NCBI RefSeq assembly: GCF_000510645.1
Contig: NZ_KI783301.1
Coordinates: 503,104 to 567,103 of the forward strand
From: Thermicanus aegyptius DSM 12793
GTDB taxonomy: Bacteria > Bacillota > Bacilli > Thermicanales > Thermicanaceae
Length of the DNA: 64,000 bases
Direction of reading: 5' to 3'
Below are positions 17,986 to 27,056 of the stretch, in pieces (the first letter of the stretch is position 1; each line of letters starts with the position of its first letter). A model generated the notes under the pieces. The model did no database searches and was not told the DNA's origin. It saw only the letters and a program-made list of their open reading frames with translations. The position numbers were made by a program, and so were the translations under genes.

Positions 17986-18525
17986 TTAATTCGTTTTCTT
18001 CTCCTGCTCAATCACCAAGTACTGTAATACTTGATATAATTTTTGTTGTTCACTCACTTTCATGTCGGTAAATTCAATACCATAATGGAACTCATTGATT
18101 AAATCTTCCTTTCGCACAATTTTCCCCAGTACGGTAAATTCCTCATCTTTAATCGCAAATTCGATTTGCAGGATGATTCCTTTTCGAATGGGTAAATCAT
18201 ATTGACAAGCCATTTTTATGCCGGTCCAGCTTATGTCCCTAACCCAACCTTTTCCTTTTTTATTCTTCAACGGCTCAAGATTTTTATCATTGGAATCAAT
18301 CAGTGTAAAGGAACATTCCGTATCGGTCAGCTTTACCCGAAACCCCCTCCTTTTTTCCATCTCTTTCACTTTCGTTTGCAGTTCATCTAAGGATTCTTCC
18401 ATCGAAATGATTTGTTCGTCCTTCTCACTTAATTTTTTCTTATAGTTCTTATGAATTAGAAGGAAAAGGAATAACGAAATTACGGCAAAAATACCTCCCA
18501 CAATGACGATCTCCATCGCTTTCAA
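17986..18525 (-). CDS. Membrane-anchored PilZ-domain protein (c-di-GMP receptor)
   Basis: 179 residues. Residues 5-24 form one membrane helix, 30-58 a short coiled coil, and the rest a PilZ domain with the two ligand motifs: the arginine motif RRGFR at about residue 59 and D-I-S-W-T-G (the D/N-x-S-x-x-G motif) near 97, ending with HYGIEFTD. It should bind cyclic di-GMP on the inner face of the membrane. It overlaps the upstream EAL gene by 4 bases (18522-18525), so enzyme and receptor are made together. No effector domain other than PilZ and the coiled coil is present. Codon use is more A/T rich than the flanking genes. Confidence 0.85.
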   Translation of the reverse strand: MKAMEIVIVGGIFAVISLFLFLLIHKNYKKKLSEKDEQIISMEESLDELQTKVKEMEKRRGFRVKLTDTECSFTLIDSNDKNLEPLKNKKGKGWVRDISWTGIKMACQYDLPIRKGIILQIEFAIKDEEFTVLGKIVRKEDLINEFHYGIEFTDMKVSEQQKLYQVLQYLVIEQEKKTN

Positions 18526-19244
18526 CTCCTTGTTCCATGAATTTCGCTTATAGGTTTGGGCATCCCCAATAAATAACCTTGTCCAATATCCACCCCTAAA
18601 GCCTTGGCGATGGCTAAATCAACGGGCTTTTCAATTCCTTCCAATATTATCTTTATCTTCTTTTTCTGAAAGATATCGATGAGAATGCGAATAATCTTTT
18701 TTTTATTCTCTGAACTCGCTAAATCGGTGGCAAAGTATCGGTCCAATTTCACAAAGGAAGGTTCTAAATAGAGGGCGGTACTTAGCGACGTTTCCCCCTT
18801 TCCAAAGTCGTCGATGGCGATGGTGTACCCTTTTTCTTTCATTCGGTTTACGGCCGATCGAAGCAGCTTTGGGTCTTGAATCAATTCTCCTTCGTTAATT
18901 TCAAACACAATGTTATGATGAGGATAAGGAAGATGATCCAGTAAGAGATGAAAAGAGGGGTGAATTGCCGTGGATGGATAGATGTTCAAAAAAAGTTTAT
19001 TCGTCGGTTCCAGTGTAAAAGAGGAGACCGCTTTGATCACCGAACCGGTTTCAAGCTCATACAATCGATTTTTCTCCATGGACAAATGGAAAAGTGATTC
19101 GGGATCTTGAAAAAAAGAAGAGCGAAGGAGCGCCTCGTATCCTAGTAATTTCCAGCTGCTTAAGACATATAATGGCTGATATAAATGATGAAATCCTCTA
19201 TTTGCCATGATCTCTTCAAAATGGAGATCGTTTTGGTTGGACAT
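18522..19244 (-). CDS. EAL-domain c-di-GMP phosphodiesterase
   Basis: 240 residues, a stand-alone EAL domain. Motifs in order: YEALLR (EAL motif), NIYPSTAIHPSF (metal Asn), FEINEGEL (metal Glu), AIDDFGKGETS (metal Asp pair), VKLDRYFA (Lys-x-Asp), LEGIEKPVDL (catalytic Glu) and IGQGYLLGMP. All key residues look intact, so it is probably active in cutting c-di-GMP to pGpG. No sensor domain precedes it. Two in-frame starts exist, TTG 19250 and ATG 19244; GGGGAG lies 8 bases before the ATG, which is chosen. It is the first gene of a two-gene operon with the PilZ protein. Confidence 0.88.
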   Translation of the reverse strand: MSNQNDLHFEEIMANRGFHHLYQPLYVLSSWKLLGYEALLRSSFFQDPESLFHLSMEKNRLYELETGSVIKAVSSFTLEPTNKLFLNIYPSTAIHPSFHLLLDHLPYPHHNIVFEINEGELIQDPKLLRSAVNRMKEKGYTIAIDDFGKGETSLSTALYLEPSFVKLDRYFATDLASSENKKKIIRILIDIFQKKKIKIILEGIEKPVDLAIAKALGVDIGQGYLLGMPKPISEIHGTRS

Positions 19245-19453
19245 AGGCAATTCTCCCCGATTGGTTGAATGGGCTTCTCTTAAAGGAGCACCTAAACGTT
19301 TTCTTTTTTAATTCGACAAAAACCCACAGGAAAAGAGGTAATTAACCATTCTTCACTATGATATTTATAGTATACATTTTTTTAATTTAAATATCTATCG
19401 TCTCTTGGGTATTCTGAAGAAGTTCATTTAGTCTTACCTAAGAGGTGGTAAAA

Positions 19454-19792
19454 ATGGGGAATTTGCCAAAAATAATCGGAGAGAGAATCAGAAAATATCG
19501 TAAAGAGAGGGGGTTAAGTCAAGAGGAACTGGCCTATATGGCCAATCTTCACACGTCTTATATTGGGCAACTGGAACGGGGAGAGAAAAACGCGACTTTG
19601 GAGAGTATTGAAAAAGTGGCGAATGCCCTTGGGATTACCCTGGAACAATTATTCCGTTCGATTAAGACCGATTCGAATTCAAAAGACGATACGTTAACTC
19701 AAATTGTTACTCAGCTGCAAGCAAGGAGCATAGAAGATCAGACGATCTTCCTTCAAATGCTTAACCTATTGCTCGTATGGAAGGACCGTTAA
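19454..19792 (+). CDS. XRE-family helix-turn-helix regulator (SinR-like)
   Basis: 112 residues. Residues 6-65 form a Cro/CI-type helix-turn-helix (IRKYRKERGLSQEELAYMANLHTSYIGQLERGEKNATLESIEKVANALGI splits into the usual five helices); the remaining 45 residues are a polar helix ending LQMLNLLLVWKD, which could dimerise. The preferred start is ATG 19454 with AAGAGGTGG 5 bases upstream; GTG 19445 is in frame but overlaps that ribosome site. It is divergent from the EAL/PilZ operon, with a shared 200-base AT-rich control region, so it may regulate that pair (inference). Confidence 0.8.
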   Translation: MGNLPKIIGERIRKYRKERGLSQEELAYMANLHTSYIGQLERGEKNATLESIEKVANALGITLEQLFRSIKTDSNSKDDTLTQIVTQLQARSIEDQTIFLQMLNLLLVWKDR

Positions 19793-19949
19793 ATCCCAAA
19801 AGCGATGAGAGGAAGTTGACTAGCCGAAATCTTTGCGCTTCTGAGATTTGAAAAAGGATTGGTAAAGAAGAACGAGGTAAGATAGAAGTATAGGAATCGA
19901 TTCAAGGGAAGCTGATTTGAATACGATGGAATCGTAGGGAGGGAGTACC

Positions 19950-20927
19950 GTGGTGAAAGATCACTTAGAAAAAGCAACCTTTGCGGGAGGATGCTTCTGG
20001 TGCATGGTAAAGCCTTTTGATGAGATGCCGGGCATTGTGAAAGTGGTTTCAGGTTATACGGGAGGAGATGTGGAGCATCCAACCTACGAGCAGGTGTTGG
20101 CGGGGAAGACGGGGCATGTGGAAGCCGTGGAGATTACATATAATCCGCAGGTTATTTCCTATGAAAAAATACTCCACATCTACTGGCGCCAAATCGACCC
20201 CACCGATCCGGAGGGACAGTTTGCCGACAGGGGCTCCTCTTACCGTACGGCCATTTTTTATCATCATGAGAAGCAACGGGAATTGGCAGAACGATCCAAG
20301 AAGGAACTGGAACAAAGCGGAAAATTTACGGGGCCGATCGCAACCGAAATCTTGCCGGCAAAGCCCTTTTACCCAGCCGAAGAGTATCATCAGTACTATT
20401 ACAAGAAAAATCCGTTTCATTATGAACGGTATTACATCGGATCGGGAAGGAAAGATTTTTTGGCCAGAACTTGGAGGGTGGAGAAGAATGAAGAGGAGTT
20501 AAGAAAACGGCTTACTCCCATTCAATTTGAAGTGACGCAGCGAAACGGTACGGAGAAGCCATTTGCCAATGCGTATTATCAAAACAAGAGAGAGGGGATC
20601 TATGTAGACATCGTCTCAGGGGAACCTCTTTTTAGCACCCTGGACCAATATGATGCGGGTTGTGGTTGGCCTAGTTTTACAAAGCCTATACATACCGCGC
20701 ACATTGTGGAAAAAATCGATCTCAGCCATGGAATGATTCGGACGGAGGTGCGAAGCTTTTACGGAGATTCCCATTTGGGGCATCTCTTTGAGGATGGACC
20801 GATAGAGAAAGGGGGGCTTCGTTACTGCATTAATTCCGCGGCTCTCCGCTTTATCCCGAAGGAAGATTTGGAGAGGGAGGGGTATGGGGAGTACCGATCC
20901 CTGTTTGATAAGCACCCTCTTTCTTAA
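19950..20927 (+). CDS. msrAB: Bifunctional methionine sulfoxide reductase MsrA-MsrB
   Basis: 325 residues made of two fused repair enzymes. MsrA (about 1-160) has the catalytic motif GGCFWC with Cys15 and reduces methionine-S-sulfoxide. MsrB (about 180-320) has the CGWPSF strand, the [10 protein letters not shown] loop and the catalytic Cys in [11 protein letters not shown] and handles the R form. The zinc-binding Cys pairs of some MsrB proteins are absent, as in Bacillus MsrB. Two GTG codons (19950 and 19953) follow AGGGAGGGAG. No signal peptide is seen, so it is cytoplasmic. It is convergent with the methyltransferase gene. Confidence 0.93.
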   Translation: MVKDHLEKATFAGGCFWCMVKPFDEMPGIVKVVSGYTGGDVEHPTYEQVLAGKTGHVEAVEITYNPQVISYEKILHIYWRQIDPTDPEGQFADRGSSYRTAIFYHHEKQRELAERSKKELEQSGKFTGPIATEILPAKPFYPAEEYHQYYYKKNPFHYERYYIGSGRKDFLARTWRVEKNEEELRKRLTPIQFEVTQRNGTEKPFANAYYQNKREGIYVDIVSGEPLFSTLDQYDAGCGWPSFTKPIHTAHIVEKIDLSHGMIRTEVRSFYGDSHLGHLFEDGPIEKGGLRYCINSAALRFIPKEDLEREGYGEYRSLFDKHPLS

Positions 20928-20933
20928 AAATCT

Positions 20934-21494
20934 CTATCGTTGGGCCAAGATCAAGTAATAATCTCCGAGGTCCTTTCTTTTTATGATGTGCATCTGTTGA
21001 CCGGTCAACAAGATTTCCATTTCTTCGGAGGAGATCCGGTGCTCCAGAGGAGGTCCGCCATTCGTCTGTTTTTTCTCCCAGTCGAGAATGGCGATGAGAC
21101 CTCCTTTTTTTGTGATTCGCTTTAGTTCCGCCAAGCCTTCATTTAGGTCCTCCACCTCATGGAGCACATGGGAGCAGAAGAGAAGATCCATCGATTCATC
21201 CGGAAATGGAGTTTTCTCTAAAGGAGAGAGGATCTTTTCAATATGATCAACTCCTTCTTCCCTTATCCGTTCATCAAGATATTGGAGCATCTTCTCCTCC
21301 ACATCGACGGCGTAAACTTTTTTAACCCGCCTGGCCAATGGAATCGTAAAATATCCGCTGCCGGCCCCCATGTCGGCTACGGTCTCATCGCCGGTAAGGG
21401 GGATCTCGTTGATGATCTTGTCGGGTGGCAATTTTCTCCTCCGCTGTTCGTTCTCTAAGTTCTTGACGTTTCTAGGATCGAAACGATGGCTCAT
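20934..21494 (-). CDS. Class I SAM-dependent methyltransferase
   Basis: 186 residues with a Rossmann-type methyltransferase fold: motif I DMGAGSGYFTIPLA near residue 43, motif II acidic end VYAVDVEEKML, and the motif IV region DLLFCSHVLHEVEDL. The N-terminal HRFDPRNVKNLENEQRRR and the layout resemble the UbiE/COQ5-like group of small methyltransferases found in anaerobes and Bacillales. The start ATG 21494 follows AAGGAGATC by about 9 bases; a longer in-frame start at 21536 lacks such a site. The substrate cannot be named. It is divergent from lutABC. Confidence 0.82.
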   Translation of the reverse strand: MSHRFDPRNVKNLENEQRRRKLPPDKIINEIPLTGDETVADMGAGSGYFTIPLARRVKKVYAVDVEEKMLQYLDERIREEGVDHIEKILSPLEKTPFPDESMDLLFCSHVLHEVEDLNEGLAELKRITKKGGLIAILDWEKKQTNGGPPLEHRISSEEMEILLTGQQMHIIKRKDLGDYYLILAQR

Positions 21495-21682
21495 CTTAGG
21501 GGATCTCCTTTCCGTAGGGTTTTTATATTTTATCATAACTTAGGGAAAAAGAAAGGATTGAAGAAGGAGAAAAGATCATTGTATAAAAATTACCCCATTT
21601 GAATCAGTAGGTGGTTCCTTATTTATTTTCCCGTAGTTTTGGAGGGGATGAGGGGAGGCTATCAGCTGGTACGATAAAAAGG

Positions 21683-21688
21683 TATAAT
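21683..21688 (+). promoter_or_regulatory. Candidate -10 box of lutABC
   Basis: A consensus TATAAT lies 48 bases before the preferred lutA start. The -35 region is not clear, which may point to activator or repressor control. No LutR-type regulator gene is in the window. Confidence 0.45.
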
Positions 21689-21735
21689 AGAATATGTTTA
21701 ATGTTGGTTCGCACCAAAGAGGGGGAGAAGAGTTG

Positions 21736-22461
21736 GTGAAGGCATCTTTATTTATTACCTGCTTGGCGGATCTTTTTTATCCGCAGGTAGGAAAGAGTGT
21801 CGTGGAGGTTCTGGAACATTATGGCGTCGAAGTGGATTTCCCCATGGGACAAACTTGTTGTGGGCAGCCTGCCTATAACAGCGGTTACCACGAGGAAGCG
21901 AAGAAGGCAGCTGAACAGATGATCCGTGTTTTTGAAGGGAGTACCTATGTCGTCTCTCCTTCCGGTTCCTGTGCTGCCATGTTCCGCGAAATTTATCCTC
22001 AATTGTTCCGAGAAGATGAGGAGTGGCGGGAAAGGGCGGAGAAATTGGCCCAAAAAACATATGAGTTCTCCGAATTTCTCGTCAAGGTATTGGGAGTGAA
22101 GGTGGAGGCTGCCTTTCCCGCCACAGCCACCTACCATCACTCTTGCCATATGAACCGATTCCTCGGGGTGAAGGAGGAGCCGATTACCCTTTTAAACCAG
22201 GTCGAAGGTTTAACCTTGAAGGATTTGCCCTATTCCCACGACTGCTGCGGTTTTGGGGGGACTTTCTCCGTAAAGATGAAGGAGATCTCCACCGCGATGG
22301 CGGATACGAAACTCTCTCATGTCGAAGAGACGGATACGGAGATTCTCATCGGTTCCGACCTCGGCTGTCTCATGCATCTTGGCGGAAGGCTTCACCGGCA
22401 AGGGAAAGAGATTAAAACCATGCACGTGGCGGAAGTGCTGGCGAAGGGGTTGAAAAAATGA
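21736..22461 (+). CDS. lutA: L-lactate utilisation protein LutA (Fe-S oxidoreductase)
   Basis: 241 residues with two CCG domains: GQTCCGQPAYNSGY near residue 37 and HDCCGFGGTFSVKM near 170, plus CHMNR at about 137. These cysteines bind a non-cubane iron-sulfur cluster in the LutABC lactate oxidase, which turns L-lactate into pyruvate. GTG 21736 with GGGGGAG 8 bases upstream gives the N-terminus (MKASLFITCLADLFYP) expected from LutA of Bacillus; an upstream ATG at 21694 would add 14 unlikely residues. It is first in the three-gene operon and overlaps lutB by 4 bases. Confidence 0.93.
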   Translation: MKASLFITCLADLFYPQVGKSVVEVLEHYGVEVDFPMGQTCCGQPAYNSGYHEEAKKAAEQMIRVFEGSTYVVSPSGSCAAMFREIYPQLFREDEEWRERAEKLAQKTYEFSEFLVKVLGVKVEAAFPATATYHHSCHMNRFLGVKEEPITLLNQVEGLTLKDLPYSHDCCGFGGTFSVKMKEISTAMADTKLSHVEETDTEILIGSDLGCLMHLGGRLHRQGKEIKTMHVAEVLAKGLKK

Positions 22462-23870
22462 CGGCAAGGAGGAAGGAATTTCATCAAAGAGTGGAAGAGG
22501 CCTTTGCCAATCCCCAGATGAGGAAATCGGTCCCCATCACCCAGGATAACCTCCGCTTTGGTCGGATCCGGGCGATGGAGGAATTGAAAAACGGGGAAGC
22601 CTGGCGGGAAATTGCCTCCCAGATACGAAATCACACCCTGGATCATCTCCAAGAATATGTAAATGAACTGATCACAAACTTTGAGAAGAACGGGGGAAAA
22701 GCCCACTTTGCCAAAAATGGGGAAGAAGCGGTCCAAACGGTCCTGAGCATTGCCAGGAAACATCAGGCGAAGCGGGTTGTGAAGTCGAAGTCGATGGTGA
22801 CCGAAGAGATCCATTTAAACCATGCCTTGGAAGAAGACGGGATCAACGTGGTTGAAACCGACCTGGGTGAGTTTATCATCCAGTTGGCGGGGGAGACGCC
22901 ATCCCATATTCTGGCTCCTGCCATCCATAAGAGCCGGCAAGAGGTGGCGGAGCTCTTCTCCAAGGAGGCGGGGCGCCCTCTCACCGATCGAACGGAGGAT
23001 TTAACCCGGTATGCCCGGGAGAGATTGCGGCAGGAATTTCTCGACGCGGATCTCGGCATCACCGGCTGCAATTTTGCCGTCGCTGAATCGGGCTCCATCA
23101 TTCTGATCAGCAATGAAGGAAATGCGAGGATGACCTCTTCCCTTCCCAAGGTTCATATTGTGGTGATGGGGATGGAGCGGGTGGTTCCCACCTGGGCAGA
23201 GCTGGATGTACTGGTAACGATGCTGACGAGAAATGCGACGGGGCAAAAGCTCTCCGTCTATATGACGGCGATTAGCGGCCCTAGGCGGGCAGGAGATCTG
23301 GATGGGCCGGAGGAGGTTCACCTCATCATCTTGGATAACGGCCGTTCCGACATATTAGAGAGCAAATATAGAGAGGTGTTAAAGTGTATCCGCTGCAGCG
23401 CTTGCGTCAATGTCTGCCCGGTTTATCGGGAGATCGGCGGACACGCTTACGGTGGTGTCTACAGCGGGCCCATCGGAGCGGTCCTTACCCCCCTCCTCGA
23501 TGGAATGGAGAAAAATAAAGAATTACCTTTTGCCTCCTCCCTGTGTGGGGCATGCACGGAGGTTTGCCCTGTGAAAATTCCTCTCCATCACTACCTGATC
23601 GAAGAGCGGAAAGACCTGGTGGAGAAGGGCTTTCTGCCGAAACAGGAACGTGTAACGTTTCAAGCCTTCGCCTTTCTCACCTCCCATCCCCTCTTTTACC
23701 GGAGTGCCGTGAGGGGAGCGGGGCGCTTATCCCCCATGTTCGGCAGAGACGGGGTCTTAAAGAAAGGCCCTGGGATGCTTGCAGGATGGACTGATGGCAG
23801 GGACCTTCCCCTTCCGGCCAAAGAGAGCTTTCATGACTGGTGGCGGCGGCAAAGGGGGGAGAAACGATGA
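22458..23870 (+). CDS. lutB: L-lactate utilisation iron-sulfur protein LutB
   Basis: 470 residues, usual LutB length. An N-terminal LUD domain (about 60-300; AESGSIILISNEGNARM) is followed by two four-cysteine 4Fe-4S motifs: CIRCSACVNVCPVYR near residue 309 and CGACTEVCP near 361, and a C-terminal tail ending HDWWRRQRG. It passes electrons from lactate through the LutABC complex. The ATG overlaps the lutA stop (ATGA) and the next start overlaps its own stop, so the operon is tightly coupled. Confidence 0.94.
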   Translation: MTARRKEFHQRVEEAFANPQMRKSVPITQDNLRFGRIRAMEELKNGEAWREIASQIRNHTLDHLQEYVNELITNFEKNGGKAHFAKNGEEAVQTVLSIARKHQAKRVVKSKSMVTEEIHLNHALEEDGINVVETDLGEFIIQLAGETPSHILAPAIHKSRQEVAELFSKEAGRPLTDRTEDLTRYARERLRQEFLDADLGITGCNFAVAESGSIILISNEGNARMTSSLPKVHIVVMGMERVVPTWAELDVLVTMLTRNATGQKLSVYMTAISGPRRAGDLDGPEEVHLIILDNGRSDILESKYREVLKCIRCSACVNVCPVYREIGGHAYGGVYSGPIGAVLTPLLDGMEKNKELPFASSLCGACTEVCPVKIPLHHYLIEERKDLVEKGFLPKQERVTFQAFAFLTSHPLFYRSAVRGAGRLSPMFGRDGVLKKGPGMLAGWTDGRDLPLPAKESFHDWWRRQRGEKR

Positions 23871-24499
23871 GGATTTCCCAATCTTTCATCCTTCCCCCTA
23901 CCCGTTTTTACGATGGGATGGATAGGGAAGAGATGATCAATGGCTTTTTGGAGAGCCTTAAAGCCTTACAGGTGAGGTATGATCGCCTCACTGCGGAGGA
24001 ACTCCCTGCTCGCTTGGGAAAGAGAGTGGAGGAGAAGAAGATACGTTCCCTTATCTATTGGGATGATGCCAGGTTGGAGGCGCTTAGGATTCCCCAAGCG
24101 TTGGAAGGTATCGCTTTCCAAGGGAAAATCGATCGCTCCATACAGTGGGGAGAAGAAAGCGGGGAGGAGCTTCGCCGCTTGGCGGCGGAGGTGGAACTGG
24201 GCATCACCATGGCCGATTTGGGCATCGCGGAGACGGGAAGCCTCATGCTTCTCAATGGAAATGGGAGAGGTCGGCTGGTAAGCTTAACTCCGCCTGTCTA
24301 CTTCGCCATCCTCCACGAGCAGAATATCGTCCCCCGCCTCACCCAAGCCTTTAGCTATATTCAGGATCTCATCCCATCAGGGCTCCCCTCCTGCATCAAC
24401 TGGATCACCGGTCCCAGCCGAACCGCCGATATTGAGGGGGATCTCTCCATCGGCGTCCATGGACCGGGTGAGGTGGAAGTATTCCTCATTCGCTCTTAA
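23867..24499 (+). CDS. lutC: L-lactate utilisation protein LutC (LUD domain)
   Basis: 210 residues. The LUD-type core ends with the family text ADLGIAETGSLMLLNGNGRGRLVSLTPP split over residues 110-140 and SRTADIEGDLSIGVHGPGEVEVFLI at the C-terminus. It completes LutABC. ATG 23867 overlaps the lutB stop (ATGA) and has GGGGAGAAACG upstream. It is about 30 residues shorter than Bacillus LutC; the difference is at the N-terminal side, the conserved core being complete. Confidence 0.92.
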   Translation: MRISQSFILPPTRFYDGMDREEMINGFLESLKALQVRYDRLTAEELPARLGKRVEEKKIRSLIYWDDARLEALRIPQALEGIAFQGKIDRSIQWGEESGEELRRLAAEVELGITMADLGIAETGSLMLLNGNGRGRLVSLTPPVYFAILHEQNIVPRLTQAFSYIQDLIPSGLPSCINWITGPSRTADIEGDLSIGVHGPGEVEVFLIRS

Positions 24500-24538
24500 A
24501 CGCTCTTCTCGCTTTTGAATCGCCTCTTTTTTCGAATC

Positions 24539-24565
24539 GCCCCGGGAGGGGCTTTTTTGTTTTTC
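24539..24565 (+). terminator. Terminator of lutABC
   Basis: GCCCC (24539-24543), loop GGGA, GGGGC (24548-24552), then TTTTTTGTTTTT. Confidence 0.88.
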
Positions 24566-24830
24566 CGCTCTTATCTCATCCTATCGGTGTGCCCTCATCG
24601 GGTTGGTGGCGAAAAAATGATTCATACCGTGGAAAATTGTGAAACATCGTTGATTCCCAAGACGTATAGACTAGAAGAATGAAACGATGAGGTGAGAACG
24701 AAGGAGGAGATGGAAAAAGGCAGAGTGACCGTGTTGAGAAGAGGTGGTGTTCCGGAAGAATGGATTTTGGAGAGAGAAAGAGAAGGAAAAGAGATTGTTC
24801 GGTCTTTACAAAAGAAGGGAGAGGGAATTC

Positions 24831-25733
24831 ATGGCGTTGGTTCTGGAAGATGTGACCAAGAAGTTCGGAGATTTTACCGCCGTAGACCACTTAAGCCTTA
24901 CCATTCCGGAAAAGAAGATCTTCGGACTCCTCGGGGCGAATGGGGCGGGAAAGACGACTACCATTCGCATGATCCTAGGGATTCTGCAGCCCACCGAGGG
25001 AAAGATCCGCTGGAACGGGGAGAAGATCGATTACTCCAACAGTCATCGGGTTGGTTATCTCCCGGAGGAGAGGGGTCTTTATCCCAAACTTACCGTGAAG
25101 GAGCAACTTCTCTATCTGGCCAGGCTGCGCAACATGGGGAAGGAAGAAGCCCTGCGACAAATTGATCTGTGGCTGGAGCGATTTCAGGTTCCGGAGTATA
25201 AAGAGAAGAAAGTGGAAGAGCTCTCGAAGGGGAACCAACAGAAGATCCAATTTATTGCAGCCATTCTACATAAACCCGAGCTCCTCTTTATGGACGAACC
25301 TTTTAGTGGACTTGACCCGGTGAACAGCGACTTGTTAAAAAAAGTGGTCCTTGATTTGGCCGACTCCGGCACCACCATCATCTTCTCCAGCCATCGTATG
25401 GAGCAAGTGGAAGAGTTATGCCAGGATCTTGTGATCCTCCGTCGGGGGAAACCTGTGGTTCAGGGGAACTTAAAGGAGATCAAACGGGCATACGGAAAGA
25501 AGAACATCATTTTGCATGCGGATGGAGATCTCTCCTTCCTCTCCCGGGTAGAAGGAGTTACCCGGGTGGAGAGGACGGCGGTAGGGGCGATTGTGAAGGT
25601 GGTTTCCGAGGAAGTATCACAACGGGTTCTCCAGGAAGCGATGAAAGCGGGCTTTATCACGAAATTTGCGTTGGAGGAACCTTCCCTCCACGAAATCTTT
25701 GTCGAGAAAGTGGGGACTTCCTATGAATCGTAA
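24831..25733 (+). CDS. natA: ABC transporter ATP-binding protein (NatA-like)
   Basis: 300 residues. Walker A GANGAGKTT near residue 39, the Q-loop region ILQPTEGKI, the signature LSKGNQQKIQ near 136 and Walker B LLFMDEPFSGLD near 157 followed by HRMEQ (H-loop). The C-terminal 80 residues are the extra domain typical of NatA/YhaQ-type exporters. ATG 24831 has GGGAGAGGG upstream; a longer reading from GTG 24744 would add a very basic, untypical leader. It pairs with the permease that starts inside its end. Sodium export is the textbook role of NatAB, but substrate specificity here is not readable. Confidence 0.88.
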   Translation: MALVLEDVTKKFGDFTAVDHLSLTIPEKKIFGLLGANGAGKTTTIRMILGILQPTEGKIRWNGEKIDYSNSHRVGYLPEERGLYPKLTVKEQLLYLARLRNMGKEEALRQIDLWLERFQVPEYKEKKVEELSKGNQQKIQFIAAILHKPELLFMDEPFSGLDPVNSDLLKKVVLDLADSGTTIIFSSHRMEQVEELCQDLVILRRGKPVVQGNLKEIKRAYGKKNIILHADGDLSFLSRVEGVTRVERTAVGAIVKVVSEEVSQRVLQEAMKAGFITKFALEEPSLHEIFVEKVGTSYES

Positions 25734-26967
25734 ATTTTGGCTTATTCTCTCCCATTCGTTCCTTACCAACGTGAAGTCGAGGGCATTTATCCTATCGACG
25801 GTTATCATGGGCCTGATCATCGTTGTCATCTTTAACCTGCCTGCCTTAATTCAGTTGTTTAAAAATAACGGGGAAGATCGGGTGGGAATCGTCGATTCCA
25901 CAGGGGAGGTCTATCCCCTCCTGGAGCAACAGGTAAAGGATATGAACCCTGGATTTACCCTCCTTTCCTACGATGAAGAAGGAAAGGCAAAAGAGGAGGT
26001 GATGAATCAGAAACTAAAAGCGTATCTTCTCATTGAGCGCGTCGAGAACGGAACCATTGTAGGAACATTTAACGCCAAGAAGGTGAACGATCAGGAGTTT
26101 TACGGGAAGGTATCGCAAGCCCTGAAACAGGCGCAGTTTCGCCTCACCGCTTCCCATTTGGGGCTTACGCCGGATCAAGCCGCTCTCCTCTTCCAAGATG
26201 TCTCCCTAAAACAGGTTGCTTTAGATCCGGAAGCGAAGACCGTGGAAGAGATGATTCAATCCGGCGTACTTATCTATATACTTCTCTTCGCCCTGTATTT
26301 TGCCGTCCTTTCCTATGGCAGCATGGTGGCCATGGAAGTGGCCAAGGAGAAAAGCTCCCGCATCATGGAGATTTTGATCTCCAGCGTTCCACCGGTGATT
26401 CAAATGTTTGGGAAGATCTTGGGAATCTCATTGGTCGGTCTGTTTCAATTTGCGATTTTTATCCTGATCGGAGGCCTCTCCATGCTTTTTGGGGATAAAA
26501 AGGTGGATTTGGGCGGGCTGGTCGTAGACTTCTCCACGCTTCCCGTAGATATCGTGATCTATGCGGTGATCTATTTCGTGTTAGGCTATCTTCTCTATGC
26601 GACGCTGGCGGCTATGTTGGGCTCCTTGGTGAGCAGCATGGAGGAGATTCAAACGATGATCATGCCGCTTACCATGGTGGTTGTGGTCGCCTTCATGATC
26701 TCCATGTTCGGCCTAACCACCCCCGATGCCCCCTACGTGGTGGTGAGCTCCTATATACCTCTTTTTACGCCCCTCGTCATGTTTCTCAGGGTGGGCTTAT
26801 CCAATCCTGCCTGGTGGGAGGTTCTCATCACCACCGTTCTCCTGATTGGGTCCATCCTCTTATCTGCATATGTGGCGGCGAAGGTTTATAGGGGCGGTGT
26901 CCTCATGTACGGGAAAGCTTCCTTTGCCGGAATTATGAAAGCCATGAAATTTTATAAGGAGAAATAG
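25723..26967 (+). CDS. natB: ABC-2 type permease (NatB/YhaP-like)
   Basis: 414 residues with one N-terminal membrane helix (about 13-40), a large extracytoplasmic domain (about 45-200) and five or six C-terminal helices (about 205-400), including MVAMEVAKEKSSRIMEILISS, the ABC-2 coupling segment. The ATG at 25723 lies 11 bases inside the ATPase gene. Together they form an exporter of the NatAB or bacitracin-type class. The substrate is unknown; no sensor genes are adjacent on the upstream side, although a two-component system starts 560 bases downstream. Confidence 0.87.
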   Translation: MNRKFWLILSHSFLTNVKSRAFILSTVIMGLIIVVIFNLPALIQLFKNNGEDRVGIVDSTGEVYPLLEQQVKDMNPGFTLLSYDEEGKAKEEVMNQKLKAYLLIERVENGTIVGTFNAKKVNDQEFYGKVSQALKQAQFRLTASHLGLTPDQAALLFQDVSLKQVALDPEAKTVEEMIQSGVLIYILLFALYFAVLSYGSMVAMEVAKEKSSRIMEILISSVPPVIQMFGKILGISLVGLFQFAIFILIGGLSMLFGDKKVDLGGLVVDFSTLPVDIVIYAVIYFVLGYLLYATLAAMLGSLVSSMEEIQTMIMPLTMVVVVAFMISMFGLTTPDAPYVVVSSYIPLFTPLVMFLRVGLSNPAWWEVLITTVLLIGSILLSAYVAAKVYRGGVLMYGKASFAGIMKAMKFYKEK

Positions 26968-27024
26968 GTCCCGGTAGGGAAATGGTCATCGCATCGAGCT
27001 GTAAAGAGGTATTCTTAGTATTAC

Positions 27025-27056
27025 ATGTCGGGTTTGTTGCCCGACATTTTCATTTA
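27025..27056 (+). terminator. Terminator of the NatAB-like operon
   Basis: ATGTCGGG (27025-27032) pairs with CCCGACAT (27040-27047), followed by a short T-rich tail (TTTTCATTT). Confidence 0.8.

Noticed and set aside
24692-25165. 157-codon plus-strand frame starting before the NatA-like gene
   Set aside because: It has an AAGGAGGAG near its start but overlaps the clearly coding ATPase in another frame and its product is low-complexity and charged. The first part may be leader only.
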